DNA from: Himantopus leucocephalus
Taxonomy: Eukaryota > Chordata > Aves > Charadriiformes > Recurvirostridae
Direction of reading: 5' to 3'
NCBI GenBank assembly: GCA_003993805.1
Contig: RSEF01000014.1
Span: forward strand, 3,659,941-3,723,940
DNA: 64,000 nt
Shown: in pieces, positions 24,142 to 38,630 of the stretch
Layout: each line of letters starts with the position of its first letter
Numbering within the stretch: position 1 is the stretch's first letter
Notes under the pieces: generated by a model
Told to the model about the DNA's origin: nothing
The model's input: only the letters and a program-made list of their open reading frames with translations
Database searches by the model: none
Made by a program: the position numbers and the translations under genes

Positions 24142-27100
24142 CAGAGAGCCACCCAATATGAAAAGGGCCCTTTTCTTAATCTAGAGTGATTACTTCTGCA
24201 TGAAGGCCTGATCTACGGGCTACAGAACACAAACAGTGCTTGACTGATGCTTGCTGTGCCCCACTGTGACTCTCATCAGTAGGAAATGAAAGCATGCAGT
24301 GTCTTACAGGAATCGTTCCTTGTTTTTCTGCATCAGATATCTTGGGAAAAATACTGCTTTCAATTTCACAGAGCATCGGAAAGACAATTTGGTGACAAGA
24401 CAATGGATGTTCAGGAACTGAAGAGAGAACACAGGTCTACTGCGCTGACTAAATGGAGACACAGCTAACCTGTTAGGTCATGTTACTCAGACCCTGGTTC
24501 CTAAACAATAACTCCACTGAATCATGCTCTCACTGGAGAGTGCTGCGCCTTTCTATATCAAATACAAACTTGCTGGTCTGTGATTTCTTCCATTCTTCCA
24601 CATTTTAGAAAGTCTTGGAATAAAAGTGATTTTTGTAAATGGTTTCTGTTGTTGGCAATTATCTTAATCAGGCTTCCCATTTATGAGAATTCAAGCTCAG
24701 AATGGCAAGTCAAAGACTTTCTCTTGAACATACACTCTAAATTTAAGCCACTGTTGTTTATACCTGGAGTTATCGGTTATAAACCACGTCTACCAGTTTC
24801 ATGACTCTGTATTTTTCTACGTAGAGATCTGAACTTCTCATGGATCTCCAGACTGAGTTTTGTCCAGATCATGCCACCCAGGCCAGGCTAGTGTAGTTTT
24901 AAGTGATATATTTTGCCATGCAGACTGGTTAAAGTAAGTCAGAAGCCCTTAAATTCCTTTCAACACAAAGAAAGTCAGGAGTAGAAATAACCTCACTCTT
25001 TGTTAGAATAGTATGTCTTTATAAACCTCTTGAAGTGCCACAGTTGCATGGTATGCAACTTCCAAATATATTATAGATACAATATAAATATATTATAAAA
25101 GAAGAGATTACTTGGTCTGGGGTTTTTTTCAGTTCCATTAATCAGTTTCTATTCATTCTGTGAACATATATTTAAATAAATACTTCCCTCTTCAGTTGTA
25201 CGTTTCAAATTCTAATAAAAGATAAAAAAATCACTAAAAGCGATTCAGGCTATGAGAACTTGTCAATAAGAAAGTACACAATCCCATCTACTGAAAGCCC
25301 TCACGCTACACTACCTACCTGAAGTCTGCTTTCAGCTGTATGGAGGATGTAACTGAAAATTTCTCTTCTTGGAAATGGCATGGGCTTTTCCAGTACTCTG
25401 CCATTCCAAAAAAGAGATCAGATTTTGCAGCATTACAGCTATCACTGTACACAGTGGAATAATACATCACCAAAAGGGGTCTCCTCTAAGGCATTGTTTT
25501 GAAGATCATGAATGGTAACTAAGGGTTATGGATCCCAGAGCTCTCATATTCATCTGCACTTGCACACAGATTGCTCTAACTGACCAGATGGCTTCTTATA
25601 AAACAACATGTTGATATGAATAGTTTCCAAAACACTTTCTGGTGGTACACTTATTTTCTGTTAGAGACCTGCAGATGGTTCCCTTCCCCTACCTATAAGT
25701 TCCCCAAAATATATCTCCTGAACTAGCTGTTATGCAATCTTCAGCTACATATGCTGATATTTGACTATGAATATCCAAAGCTGGCAATTTTCTTAAAATA
25801 ATCTCCATAAAGAGAAACTTATCAAGCAATTATGGATCAGCTAGTTTAAGTACAGCTGTAGAATAAATATTACAGACTGTTTTGCAGGATTTAGTAGGCC
25901 AAAAAGAAAGTTTTCAAAGCCACAATTTTATTACAGGGAATTCACGTAGATTTGGGCGACGGTGGTCTTGTTTAACTTGTACTCTTTGACAATGTTACTG
26001 CCATGGCAAACAAGGGTAATTAAGTGGATATTGATGCTTCAGATTTATAATTGCCATGAAATCGAATATCATATTCTACTAACCAGGAGGTAATGTAACC
26101 TAGTGGGCAGGGAACTGGCTTAAAAAGGGCAAATACTGTGAAAAGAACATTATTCAGATCTATCAGAGGTATCTGCGGGGTGTACACGTGACACATGAAG
26201 CAGTGAGGTACCTGAAACAGTCCTGAAGAACCATGCAATAACTTGCTTTTAATATCCACATTTACCACTATGTACCGTTCTAGTAACTGTCACTATAAAG
26301 ACAATTTAGTGTATTCTCACCTGCTAAGTAGTTTAAAAAATTATACTGAGAAAAAATTATTTTCGTATCAAATAAAAATATTAACTTTGATGTCTTTTGG
26401 CCACTCTGGTGCTCTTTGATGACTTGGATGCTACATAAAAACACTTATTAGGATGTAACATAATATTCTGTATGTTTGTGGAGCTTTTATATTGAAAATT
26501 CTGTGCCCATTTTAAAGAATTATATTAATATTTAGGACTTTGAATGAAAAGATACAACTTCGGTAGTTTAAAGCATGAAGGCTCCCAGATGTTGGAAAGT
26601 AGACACCATCAGGCAGCAGGGACAGCAAAAACATTTAGGCATCTGCACTTGCTTACAATACCAACATTTTAGCATGTTCTCAACTATTGATTGATTGAGT
26701 TGCAAACTCCTCTGTGTTCTCCTCCTTTGGAAAAGTGAGCTCCAGCAGAATAACGGGGCAAACTGTTACGGACAGAGAGGGTAACTAGGAAATAAAGTGT
26801 CCAGACGTGTCTAGTCTCATTTACTAGAGAATTAAGGAAAATACACAGAAAAGAAAACCCTTTTTCATTAAATTAGGTATATTATTGGAGCAATTTTTTT
26901 TAAAGAATCCTACCCAAGTAATGATGCCAGAAACTGTTTTACATTGTAAAAAGAAATAACTAGGCAATTGCAAACAAGAGTATTAGACTTAGCTTCCTTT
27001 ACAAATCATGTATACTTGTTAATGAACACAAAAAAAAATCTGAATCTTTGATAATTACTGTTATTTGAAGGGAAGGAAGAAAGGAAATGCCCGGTAAGAT

Positions 27101-28151
27101 TTCTTAGCTATTCAAGTAGAAATATGTTCTATGTGCTTATAAGAAAAGTTTTTATCAATCCCGTAGAGATGTGAATCTCTTTCAAATGTAAAAATTGCAA
27201 ATGTCATTATTTTACATCTGTTAGTAACCAGGTGCAGACTAGGAGGTTAATGGAAAGCAGTCTTTTGTATATTGTTTTTTAATTTACTATTTTCATGGTC
27301 ATACTTTGCAACTCTTGATTATCATTTTGTATGAGAACTAAAACATGCATTTGTTTTACCCAAGATTTAAGTGTAACACTATGGCATTCCATCTGGAGAC
27401 AAACACAATACAAATAACGTATTAACCCACTGCAGAGCCTGCTGAACTCAGAATACACCTCTCCCAAGCTCTCGGTGAGACTTAATTTCACAAAGAGAGA
27501 CTGGTAAATTGAGGTGACAGGCGACTTTGAGGCTCTGGGCAAGCCTGGCTAAGCTATGCAACGTGCATAGACTGAGCAACGCACACAACTAAAAGACTAA
27601 CAGAATGCTGCAATGAATGAGAGAAACAAATATGGTCAGAATCGACCATAATATTGCATCTGGAAGAGTTGCTGGTTTGCTTACCTAGGCAAGTGTTTCA
27701 GTTTCCTATAGATTTCCATAGAGTTCATACCTTAGGCCTAGAGAATGAGCACAGTAGCCTGATACAGATGACATCACAAACATCTGTATTTTAAACACTA
27801 TTAAAATTGCCATCTAGATTTCATTTTCTGAGGATGTACATATGCCCCACACATGTGTATTTCATAATTTTATATACCCAGTTACAGTATATTAATACCA
27901 ATAAACAGAGACAACAGTGTTTTAGAATTGTACAAGGAAGATGTTTCTTACTGAGGAAATACGGGCTCTTAAGGTTTCAGGATGAGCAGTATATATATAC
28001 TGCTGCATAGGGAAAAAAAAACCCAACATGTAAATTACCTTAGAATCCACTGAATGCTTACATAGGCAAAAATTGATTTAAAAGTATGCAGATGATGAAG
28101 TTACAGAAGCCAGAAGACATTTGCTTGTGCATTTTCCAAATTTCTAGTAGT

Positions 28152-28170
28152 AAAAAAAAAAGGGGGGGGG
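28152..28170. repeat. A10G9 homopurine tract
   Basis: Ten A followed directly by nine G, then AGGCAG. It is a low-complexity purine tract with an assembly-prone G run. Confidence 0.8.
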
Positions 28171-29189
28171 AGGCAGATTTATTTTACATCTAGACATCCT
28201 GAATTATGCTAAAAGATTCCTCAGAAGCCTAAAATATGCATAGCAGCATTTTGGAAATCTTAATTTTTAGTTAAACACAAAAGTTTCTTCTTCACTGGAG
28301 GCAGATAAATATTAAATAAAAAGAACTTCAAATAGTCTGAATAAAATTCAGTACAACAGCTTAGATTTTAGTTGCCTATTATTGCCCATGTTATAATCTT
28401 ATTAACTCTCAGCTCAGCCTGTATATTCAGGATGTGTTTAACACCATTGGAAAACAGTTAAAACTAGAGGTATGAAAGTTAAACGTGACTTAAGCCGTGT
28501 TAGCTGCAATTGATGAATATCATTTGGCCTGGCTGTAAGAATGCCGATATTCTGAAAAAACAAAGATCATCCTTATAAAATTATCAAGTTAAAACCCGTC
28601 ATTCCTTAGTTGAAAGGAATTTAAATTATTTGCTAAGTGAAGAAAAAAGGCACTTCGCAAAAATATATTCAGGGTATGAGAAGGAGAGAATGGGAGCTTA
28701 TAGATCTGAGGATTAAAGGAAGAAGGACAGAAGTTTTGTCCCAGTACCCAGAGAACAGATACACTGAATGACCACCGAGCTGGTCAGACTTACAAAGCAG
28801 AGGAATCTCTTCTGGCCAGACATTTACTTTGCTCTATACATGGGGTAACAACTGAACTCAGAAAATTCATTGCACCAGACCTTCTCATACCAAGACTCCT
28901 AGGTGGAGTCAAATCTTTGTGCCCAAAAAGAATCTTTCAAAATACCAGAATCACCTGAGTATATTTTCTTTTCAAGGATTATTTTCAAAGGAAAGACAAA
29001 ATACTTTCTACCCAGTGTTTAAGTAAAAATTCTATGCCTATGGTGAGCCTCTTATTTTGTTGCTATTTCAGCTACCATTGCCATTTCAATAAACGAAAGC
29101 AAATCCCAAACAGTTCTAATGAAATGGCTTCTTTTCTCTGTGTACAAAATCCACTAAAGGAAAAGAAATCCCATATGAGAGAGTGTTTC

Positions 29190-29640
29190 CGTGTTCCCAC
29201 CATCTTCCTTTTTCACGTCATTTTCACATATATTCTCTTCATTCAGTCCAAACTGTCTCATTCAGTCTCTTGCTTCTGTTATTTTTTATAGCACTCATCT
29301 ACTCTTACTCTACACGTTTATTCTCTTATTCCCCACCTTCTCCAGTTTTTATTTCTTCATTAATTCACATCAACAGCCACACATGGTTTATTACCCACTA
29401 CTTTCCTAGCTATTGTTTGCTTCGCTTCCCTTTATGCCTAATTCTTCTCTCAACAGAGTTGATTCTATGTACCTGAGTCAAACCTCTGTTGCCCAGAAGT
29501 CAAGTCATTCTCACAGTTCCCCATCTAAACCAATTCTCTCCTGCATTAACAACCTACACATAAAGTTCTCTCTTTCAAACCAATTCACCTACTTCATGTT
29601 TCAGTTTGCTCTCATTTCGCATTTTCTTTATTACGATATA
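29190..29640. other. Strand-asymmetric pyrimidine-rich block
   Basis: The plus strand here is rich in C and T and very poor in G. Lines counted by eye give 19 C to 2 G at 29281-29340 and 20 C to 2 G at 29521-29580. The bias leaves few stop codons, so three overlapping plus-strand frames of 72-97 codons run through it, but their peptides are Ser/Phe/Leu/Tyr-rich and resemble no protein I know. A decayed pyrimidine-rich repeat is one explanation. Confidence 0.55.
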
Positions 29641-32600
29641 GACCTCAACTCCCTGTTGACTCTCTGAGGTTTCCAGCCACCCAGGCCTCAGTCAGAGCAT
29701 GACACTGGACTGCCAGAGCTTTGTAAGGAAATCCTACTGAGTCTCTGATACATTTTTGTTCTACTCTTCTGCCTTCCAAAATATATTTTGTGAAAACTAC
29801 CAGTTTAAGGCATTTTTAGTACACTTCTCCAGACTGAAAACCTCACTTGAAATTCTTACTGGAAAAGTCATTCCAGTTAAAAGAATGACCCCGGTGAACA
29901 ACTGCCTACTGCTGCAATCTGGACTTTTCCGGTTTTATACACTGTTGTTAAATTAATTGAAACTAGAACCTAGATGCTGTGTAGCCTAACATATTACGAT
30001 AATGAAACCTTCTTGGGTTAAATTCTGGTCTTATATGTCATTAATCAACTATATTAACCAGTGCTGAGAGACAGTAAAAAGAGGGTAAAGTAAGCATATT
30101 TGTACAAAAACACAATGCTTACAAGAAACATACATTAAATCTGTATTTGAATGGCAGGTACAGCTATCATATGGCTAGCCTGACAAGAACGACTTTATTC
30201 TTTTCTTCACTTAAGAAAATCATGCCACATTGCAAAGAAAAGGTTTCAAGATGGCTGTCAATGTTGCTGAAAGCAAGAAAAAGGTAAACTGATCGTTCGA
30301 TACCTTATTGCATAGTAAAATGCTTTCAATGCTATCAAGAATGAGGATGGTACTTTGAAGTACTGCACACTTAATTATATTAGCATTTCTAGTATTCCAC
30401 TTTTCATAGCTAGAACGCAAAAATTTGTTCCAGATTCAAAACTGGCATAAGGAGCTTTAAAGAATATTGGATCTATTGTTTATGAATTAGGTATGGACAA
30501 AATAGACATAGGATTTTTTTGGTGTGTTTATAATTAGAAATAGTTTATGATTTAGCTAACCAAATCCACCTGGGCAAAGACTTGCCCGTTAGGGGAATAT
30601 GCAGTAAATATACTGATAGGAATGATGTGTTTTTGGTGATGGGTAATAGAAAACAAATCGATTCACATCTAGACTGTAAGCTACAGAAATCTGCAAAGGG
30701 TTTTACCCGTTCGCTCAGTAAAAAGGCTGAGTGTCTAAAAACTTACTGGTTATCTCTTTCTACTAAAATAACAAGTGATCTCCATATTTATTTTAAATAT
30801 ATGTCTTGTTCTACAAATTGACTTCATATCTGTGTAAGATATATTTGGGAATGGATGGTAGTATTGTCTTACATATTACAATTTACAGTCTTAAGCACCA
30901 TTATTCTCAGTTACCAGGCTAACGTCTGCTATAAAAATACCAGCAGAGAAAATGGACAGCTTATTGAGTTTTTTACAACTGGACCTCAAAGGAGTCGGGC
31001 TCCTTTGTCACTGCTGCCACTAGAACAGAGGAAAAAAAAACCCAACCTGACCTTCACAGAAGGACTAAACTTTCCAACCACAGGAAGTAGAAAGAAACCT
31101 CTTTCTCAAAAAAAGATACATGCCACAGATGCAAGAATTTTCAAACACAGGGAAGGTAGTGGAGAGTCTTATGAGTCACAGTTACTTGCAGAAGTGAGAC
31201 ACAAACAACTCCTGTCCTATTCCACAACATTTTTCTTATCTGTGACTACTCATCACTGTATATCAAGAACTGGTGCTCAAATGCATCAGTCTTCCAACTA
31301 ACTTGTTTTTATTCAAGACAATTTACAATCTCAGTTGTTTTGATTTAATTCTGAAACATATTAAAGATTTGACTTTTTGGTATAAGTTAACCTGTACTTT
31401 TGAGTATGCGGCATTACAATTTGTTGTTATATTACTATGTCATTGACAGAAATGTGAATTTAAAATAAGAGCTGAAAACTGTAAGACAGGAAAACAGGGA
31501 TGGCAGATACTAAAATTATATTTTTGCAAGTCTCTTTTGGTTTAATTTTATGTTACTTGCAAAGTAAAGAAGAGAATTACAAATGTATTCTCCCTATTTT
31601 GCCTAGCCTCAAAATTGAAACTTTCTTTCCTGGCTCTAGAGCCCATTCTTTGCTACCAATTTCAGAAACACCTGCTGCAGTACAGAGATGCCTGAATATA
31701 TAGAGAGTTGATTTTTTAACAAGGGAATGCATGTGACTTGCTTGTTACCAAGGAAACAGGATCACTGCTGTAATGACATAAAACTTTAACTGGCTGTATG
31801 CTCTTTTATGAGAAAAAATTTAACCTCTTCTTGCACTGCTACAAGTTAAGCATGTTATGGACATAAACCGCACAGTTTAGAAAGCCTGTCTCTTGCTAAA
31901 GACTTGCTGAGTTTATTAGCAAGCAGTAAAAGTGCCAGACAAAAAAGAAGTAGTAAATGCTACTGAGAACAACATCTCTTCTCTCAGAATGATATTCCAT
32001 TACTAAGCCTGTTGTTAACTGGGAGGGAAAATGACAGAAAGTGATGATACAATTGCTGGGGCCCAATCAAAAAAACATTCAAAAGTATCTTGATTGAACC
32101 AGTCCCTTAGTTAAACTGACCAGCATCCCATCTCAACCCAAGTGGCCTAGACTAAGAAAAATGGTTATGCAAAATAATTACCTTGTACAAACTGGGAACC
32201 AGGTGTTATCAAGAGTAATAAAAGGGACTGGAAGTGACATTAAACTATTTCTGCATGTAATAATGGTGTTAAATGAAAAAATATTAGCTAAATTTATTAT
32301 TTCATATTTTCATAGTAGGCAGCTTGGCGTTTTCACTAACTCTTAAAGTCATTTTTATTTTTTGCAAAAGACAGATGGAAATAGACCCATCAGAAAATCC
32401 ACAGCACAGTTAAAAGCTCATTTTGTACAGCACTGAAGTTTGCTGTAACATTGAACATGGCTTTGTTCAACATAATCTCTGTTTGTTTCAGAGCTTTATA
32501 AGTCATGTGTTTATAAAGGAAACCGATATATACCAATTAGCTACCAATAGCAACATACAAAGTGCTGACTGTTACTGTCAATCTACTTGCTTTAAAATTT

Positions 32601-35600
32601 TGCCCCTTTCTTTTAAATCATGCAATGGAGAACATTTCTTGCACATTTCTACACATGTGAAAAAAAATACCATACCGTATCCTCTCCCTCATTTGTTTCA
32701 ACAATTTTAGACACAAAATATCAGTATTGCCTGTTTTAACATTCTTATTTTCTCAGACAGCATTAAACGAGTTTATTCTGAGGCAACTGTAAAAGATCAC
32801 AAGCCCTCAAATGCTTCCGATGGTGATTGGAGAGTATTCAATTCTATTCCAGTATACACTAAATCATTCTTCTCACAAGCACCATAAAAGTCACTTTGAA
32901 TACAAAGAAGCATGACAAAAATCTATTTGATGGAAATATGCTCATAAATACCTATTTGTGAGGCCTGTTGAACAATTTGTACCAATTAACTTTGCAGAGC
33001 GAGTCTCACTGTATTGAGATGGTAATAGGTATAAAAGTCATACTATTTGAAAGTGTAGCGTTTTGGTTTTAATGACAAGACTCAATAATGAGGCAATAAA
33101 TACAATACATAAATCTCTACAGTATTATGGAGTTGCTCTATCACATACCAGTTTTACTGAGCATCACACCAAAGCAAACAAACAACAAACACCTTTTCTT
33201 TGAGGTGTCTTAGTCCTGAAACAATACAACACTGAGGTGTTTCATTGGGGTGAGTTTAGAAGGATGTGTTTCTGTAAGACTTTCACTATTACCCATAATC
33301 TGCAGGAGAAATGTTTGTACTTATAACGTTGTACTTATACTGAATACTGAAACACGTCTGGCTCAGTATTGCCTTAGAAGTGAAAGACTGAGAAAACGCA
33401 AGTGAGAGCAAGAAAGTGCGAGCAAGAGCAAGGAAAGAGGCAGGCAGGAGTCAGACACGTGCACATAAACAGATTCTTTCACCTGAATAAAACCTATTTA
33501 CATTGGGCACTGCTGGCAAATTTCTCTTAATAAGACCAACTGCTGGAAAAAGAAATATAACCTAGAGAAGTGCAGCTGAGAGGAGCAGAGAACTAAGAAA
33601 ACCAAACAGTCCCTTTTACTTTTACTTTAAGAACTGACAAAGAGATTAACAACTTCAAAAATAGTTTTTAAAATATCAAAACACATATTCTGACTCCAAA
33701 TTTTTACTTTGCTTAAATTTTGATCTGAAATGTAAAGGATTACAACATTTGTATATCAAGGAGATCTCGTTGATAATTTTATGTGCCTCCTGTAAATCAT
33801 TAGGAACTATGCATAATATTCTTCCTGATTAAAAATTGTCATTTAAGCTCTAGAGAGTAGTTACTTGACTGCTAACTTCCGTAAAACTACTAACAGCAGA
33901 ACCAAGTTAAAGTCAGCAGATATTTTGAGTGCTGACGGGTATTTGGAATATATCTCCACCTACAGCAACTGTGTGAAGACTGTGAATGCTGCTAATAGTA
34001 TTGCCATGATAACTATCCTGAAATTAGGACATCACGGACTGAAAACTCTTTGGCTGGAATGTATATATTAACTCAGAATGGTTATCAAAAGAAAATCACA
34101 CACTGAAAAAACATTGATGGGGAAAATGTCAATTCTGTCAAACATGAAATAGTTAGAGAATGCCACACTGTAGACAGGGCAGAGGAGGGGGGGAGCACAA
34201 ATTTGCATATATCATTGCTCTGATCACAAATCAGGTTAAGGAGCTTTTCTCTCTACAATACTTTAAATGGCATCTCTGCACTGCAAACTGCAAATAAAAT
34301 TTCTTGCTACTACAGATACATTATTCTTCCCAGCATGGGTAGCATCTTCCATGGGTATTTCAAGGGAGTGTTTTTCCATACACACAAACTTAACTGACAT
34401 AAGTGTGCTGGAAAAATCCTCAAAGATAAACTAGGATTTGCTCAATTATGTACTCAAATTAAAACAGAGCTTCCTTAACTCTCCTGCAATGTCTCTCACA
34501 CACAATAGAATAAAACTATGCTATAATTTGCATTATGGAGGCAATCATCTTCTACAGATAATTGTCTCTTCCTAGCTCAATTTACAGATTTTAGCATTTA
34601 TTCAGACCATTTAAAAATACTAACCACTGGTAATAAATTAAGAAATAATTTGGCAAACCTTAGGTCTGAACAAAATAGGAGGATGCAGGACAGTTCTTTA
34701 TGACATGGCAAGGAGTAGCAGAGTTGCAACAAATGCTGACAGACCTGACACGCTTGTCCAAGGACTATTCAAGTTTTTAGTGTCCTATACTTTAAAGCTA
34801 GGATCAAAGTTTTAATTATTTCACAAATAACTTGTCAAAACCCAGATAGATCACTTGTAAAATCAAAAACTACAACCATAACATCATCTTCATTTGTTTG
34901 GATAAAACTAGCTTTATAAAGCCAAATGATTCTAGTAAGCCTCAAGTACCAGTACGTCTCCGTAATTCCTTACTATGTTCAACCATCTTCCTTCTCTCTG
35001 TCCCTGCTTATTCTTGCTCTCTTTATCACTGTTTCCACTCCTTCTCCCGATATGTTTTTCCTTCCTCGTTTTCCTCTAACATTCATAAATCCTCTCAACT
35101 ACTCAGAGCAGGAAAGGAAAATTTAATACATTTGTAGAATGTCATGTAATACACATCTTCAACATCGATACACGCCAAAACACAAAATAAAAGACAATGT
35201 AACATCATAATACAATTCTTGCAGAAGGAAAAGACATGAAAGTATGAAATCTCACATACTTTGACCAAACAATTTTTGCCCTAGTTCTTCACATTTCAGA
35301 TAGATAAAAACAGGCATGATGCTTTTTTTAAGTTTGATGTCAAGCCTCATAGGTTATGAGAGACTAAAACCAGAACTGTCAGTTACAAAGTGAGGAATGC
35401 AGAAACCAAGAATAACAGTGAGACAACTATATGTTTCTTAAGAACAATCCACTCCAAATATTTTAATTCTATCATCAGCAAAAATTCCACAGAAGAATAG
35501 TACATTTTTGCAATGGAACTTCATTCATTATCTGAACATGCTAATCAAATTTTAGATATCTAAGATATTTTTACTTCAACAATCATCAGTGCTTGGCAAC

Positions 35601-38600
35601 ACAGTTTTATTGAAAGATAAATATTGTGTAATGTCTCTACATAGTTTTAGAAGTAGATCAATCAATTAACATAGCAATAAATTAGTTTCATTAGCATATT
35701 TCAGGCATTAGGAGGTGCTTTACTAATTAAAAGTCACATATTTAAGCAAATGCTATTCCCAGTTTGTTCATGTAAATTATATTCCTCTTTATCAGAGTGC
35801 TTGCTTACTGTTACAGAACACTACTGAGATCTGTTAAAGAGAAACTGATGTCATTCCATGCCAAGTTGATAACACAAGCTGCCACTTCAAAGGATGCAAT
35901 CAGGTAAAAATCTGGCCACTAGCCACAATGCTTTAGGATGCATTAACTGAATACTGACATTTATTCTATTAGAAGGCACAGATATGTACGCTAATAGCTT
36001 TAAGAAATGTCATGCCATCACCAACTCATTTTTTGAGAAATTAACTTATTCAAAATTGCATTTATAACTTCCTTACTTCCCATCAATATTGTTTTGCAGC
36101 ATTTCAGAGACTGCTTGTTTGTTTGCTTTTAATCTTATTGTTCATCTGATAATGCACTAAATGCAGAATAAAGGCACCACATACACTGCAAACTGAATGG
36201 ACATGACGATTTTAGTCTCATTTGCAATTCCCCAAGAACTTCTGGGCTGCACTGCCAGAACCAACGTGTGTTACAGAATGTGCAAAACAAAAATTCAGTA
36301 TAAAAATCATGTTACTACTATTTCCCAAAACACTTATGTAACTAAACACCACATACCCTACATACATAACTGATGCGATGCCTAACTAACTAACTATATA
36401 ACCATACCCTAACCGCATGGATGTCAAAGAAATCATCTCAATGAGTATTCAGAACTCATGTATAAATAGTCATATCAATACCTGAAAATATTCCAAGCTA
36501 ACTTTTTCTGCAGAATAAAATTATACAACAAAAACTTTCACTGCTGGGTTCATATAGATGAATGTATGTGTGTAGGCTTTTGCTTATTTCTGTTATATAT
36601 AGAAGGTATGGAATTCAAATAAGAGGAGAGATTCCCATTCATTCAATGCATAAATTCTGTATTAACTGTAATTTCTGCTATTTTGTTTACATGCTAGAGA
36701 AACATACTTTAGAATTATTTTGCTTTTTCATAATGATCTTTTGTAACTTTTCATCCAGAAAGACTAGTTAAATAAGAGCCATACTGCTGCTATAAATACA
36801 GTGCTGTCAGTCCAGCTAAGCATGTCCTAAAAGGGAGGAAATAATTAGAATATTATAGAAACCTCTCTGTAGCTATAAAACTGATTTCTTATAAATCATA
36901 AAATTAGGCAGAGAACATTAGAACATGACATGAGCAGAATAAGATTACAAAAACATTCTTCACCTCATTTGAGATTGAGATTTAAAGTCCTGCAAACGGA
37001 GAAATTTATAAACCTAAAATCCCTTTAAAATTTTTATTAGTTCATGAAAACCTCATCTCAATACTGTCACCGGACAGAACACACTAAAAGCACTGTTTTA
37101 AAAATTTCTTCTCCTCTACCTTTATACATAAAGATTTTAATGTCTGTGCATTCAAAGATCTTATTTAAAATGATATTCCACAAATGTTTCTGTGGAGAGA
37201 TTTTAGTTCATTCTTTATACTTAACAGTGCCCATATCTGCTGTATAGTAAACTATCCGTTGTTGAGAGATGAAGCTACTGAATGAAATACAACTGATATT
37301 TGCTTAGACTGAAAGTTAACTACAAACTGATTTTATCCCTCTAAAATATTTTGAAAGTAACTTTGAAAGGGTCAATTTTCACTTTCAGAATGAAACTTGG
37401 AGATAAAATATAAATGAACTCAGAGATAAAATATCCATAGGAACCTCACAGTAATTTTCTTGAAAGAGCTATTTCATTTACGCTTGAAAGCAACATTTTA
37501 GTACTATCAATGGTATTGTATAGAAGTTAACATTCTTTTTACCTCTTATACCTTTAATACACACATTTAAATGTTCTCAATGACACACTGACAATTGCAA
37601 CTGAAATAGAGATGACAAGAAAAAAAACAAGATCCAAACCAAACCAAAATTCTTCAACCCACTAAGAACAAACATCTATTCTTCCACGTTATTTTAACTT
37701 TGTGGCCTGAAAGACCAAAAGCAGATACTTGGCTCTGCATACTGTTTAGTGCTAAGTAAATCTTAGAGGAATATTTCCAGGGCAACATTTTTCTTTTATT
37801 TTGAGTAGTTGATTGGTTGGTACTGAAATTTGCCTGTCAGTCGATACCTATACATCTCTAGCGCACTTTTCATAACTTTACATTCCAGGAGGAAGGAAGC
37901 ATTTACAAAATGAGAAAGAGAGGTAGAAATAATGAATTTTTCGTTACCATTTAACTTGGTGACTCAAAGACAACTGAAACAAAATACCCAAGAACACAAC
38001 TTTTGCTATCAAATATGTTGTCAGTAATGTCATCCAGTGAAATGAAGACAACATATTTTTTGAACATTACAATCCTCTAATCATCACGGAGAACCGATGA
38101 CTCCTCTGGTGTTCAAACACATCCTGCAGACACCAGTTTCTCAGAACCTGCTCTAGCCTCTTTTCTGATGATTTACTGAGTAGATTCTCTGCTTTCTTTA
38201 AAACGTACGTTCAAACAGCTACCACAAGTGAACAAACGTCCAGCTCTGCAGCTCAGCAGAACATATAATTAATAGTTATCTAGAAAGTGTTGTAACACGT
38301 AGCTGTGGCCTAGAAAACGAAATAAAAAAATACTCAGCACAGTAATCTGTGAAAGTATTCACAAAATTCTGTTTATACCATTCTTGCATGTATTTTAATC
38401 CAAACATTTGCATTGCCAAAACAAAAGAGTCAATAAAGTGGCAGTATTCTTATTTGAATAGCATTGCATACCTACAAAGTGGAGTACGTGTTTTAGTAGT
38501 TCCACACTGTTCAGGCTTTTTTCTTTCACATATAATATCGGTTTGACCAGCTGTATATTTAGCTAACACTTCTTTGAGCGGGATTTATGTAAGACACAAC

Positions 38601-38630
38601 TCAAGTTAAAATTGCACGTTCAGATTTTGG

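Noticed and set aside
30987..31007. Hairpin CAAAGGAG / CTCCTTTG with a TCGGG loop
   Set aside because: 8-bp stems with short loops are common by chance in this length, and it has no terminator or RNA-gene context in a vertebrate intron.
30855..31301. 148-codon plus-strand open frame, among the longest in the window
   Set aside because: The peptide matches no family I know, it has no splice or promoter context, and it contains low-complexity Lys and Ser runs. One frame of this length is plausible by chance in 64 kb.
36380..36415. CTAACTAACTAAC and CCCTAACC, telomere-like
   Set aside because: Only a few impure units with a four-base period. It is not an interstitial telomeric array.
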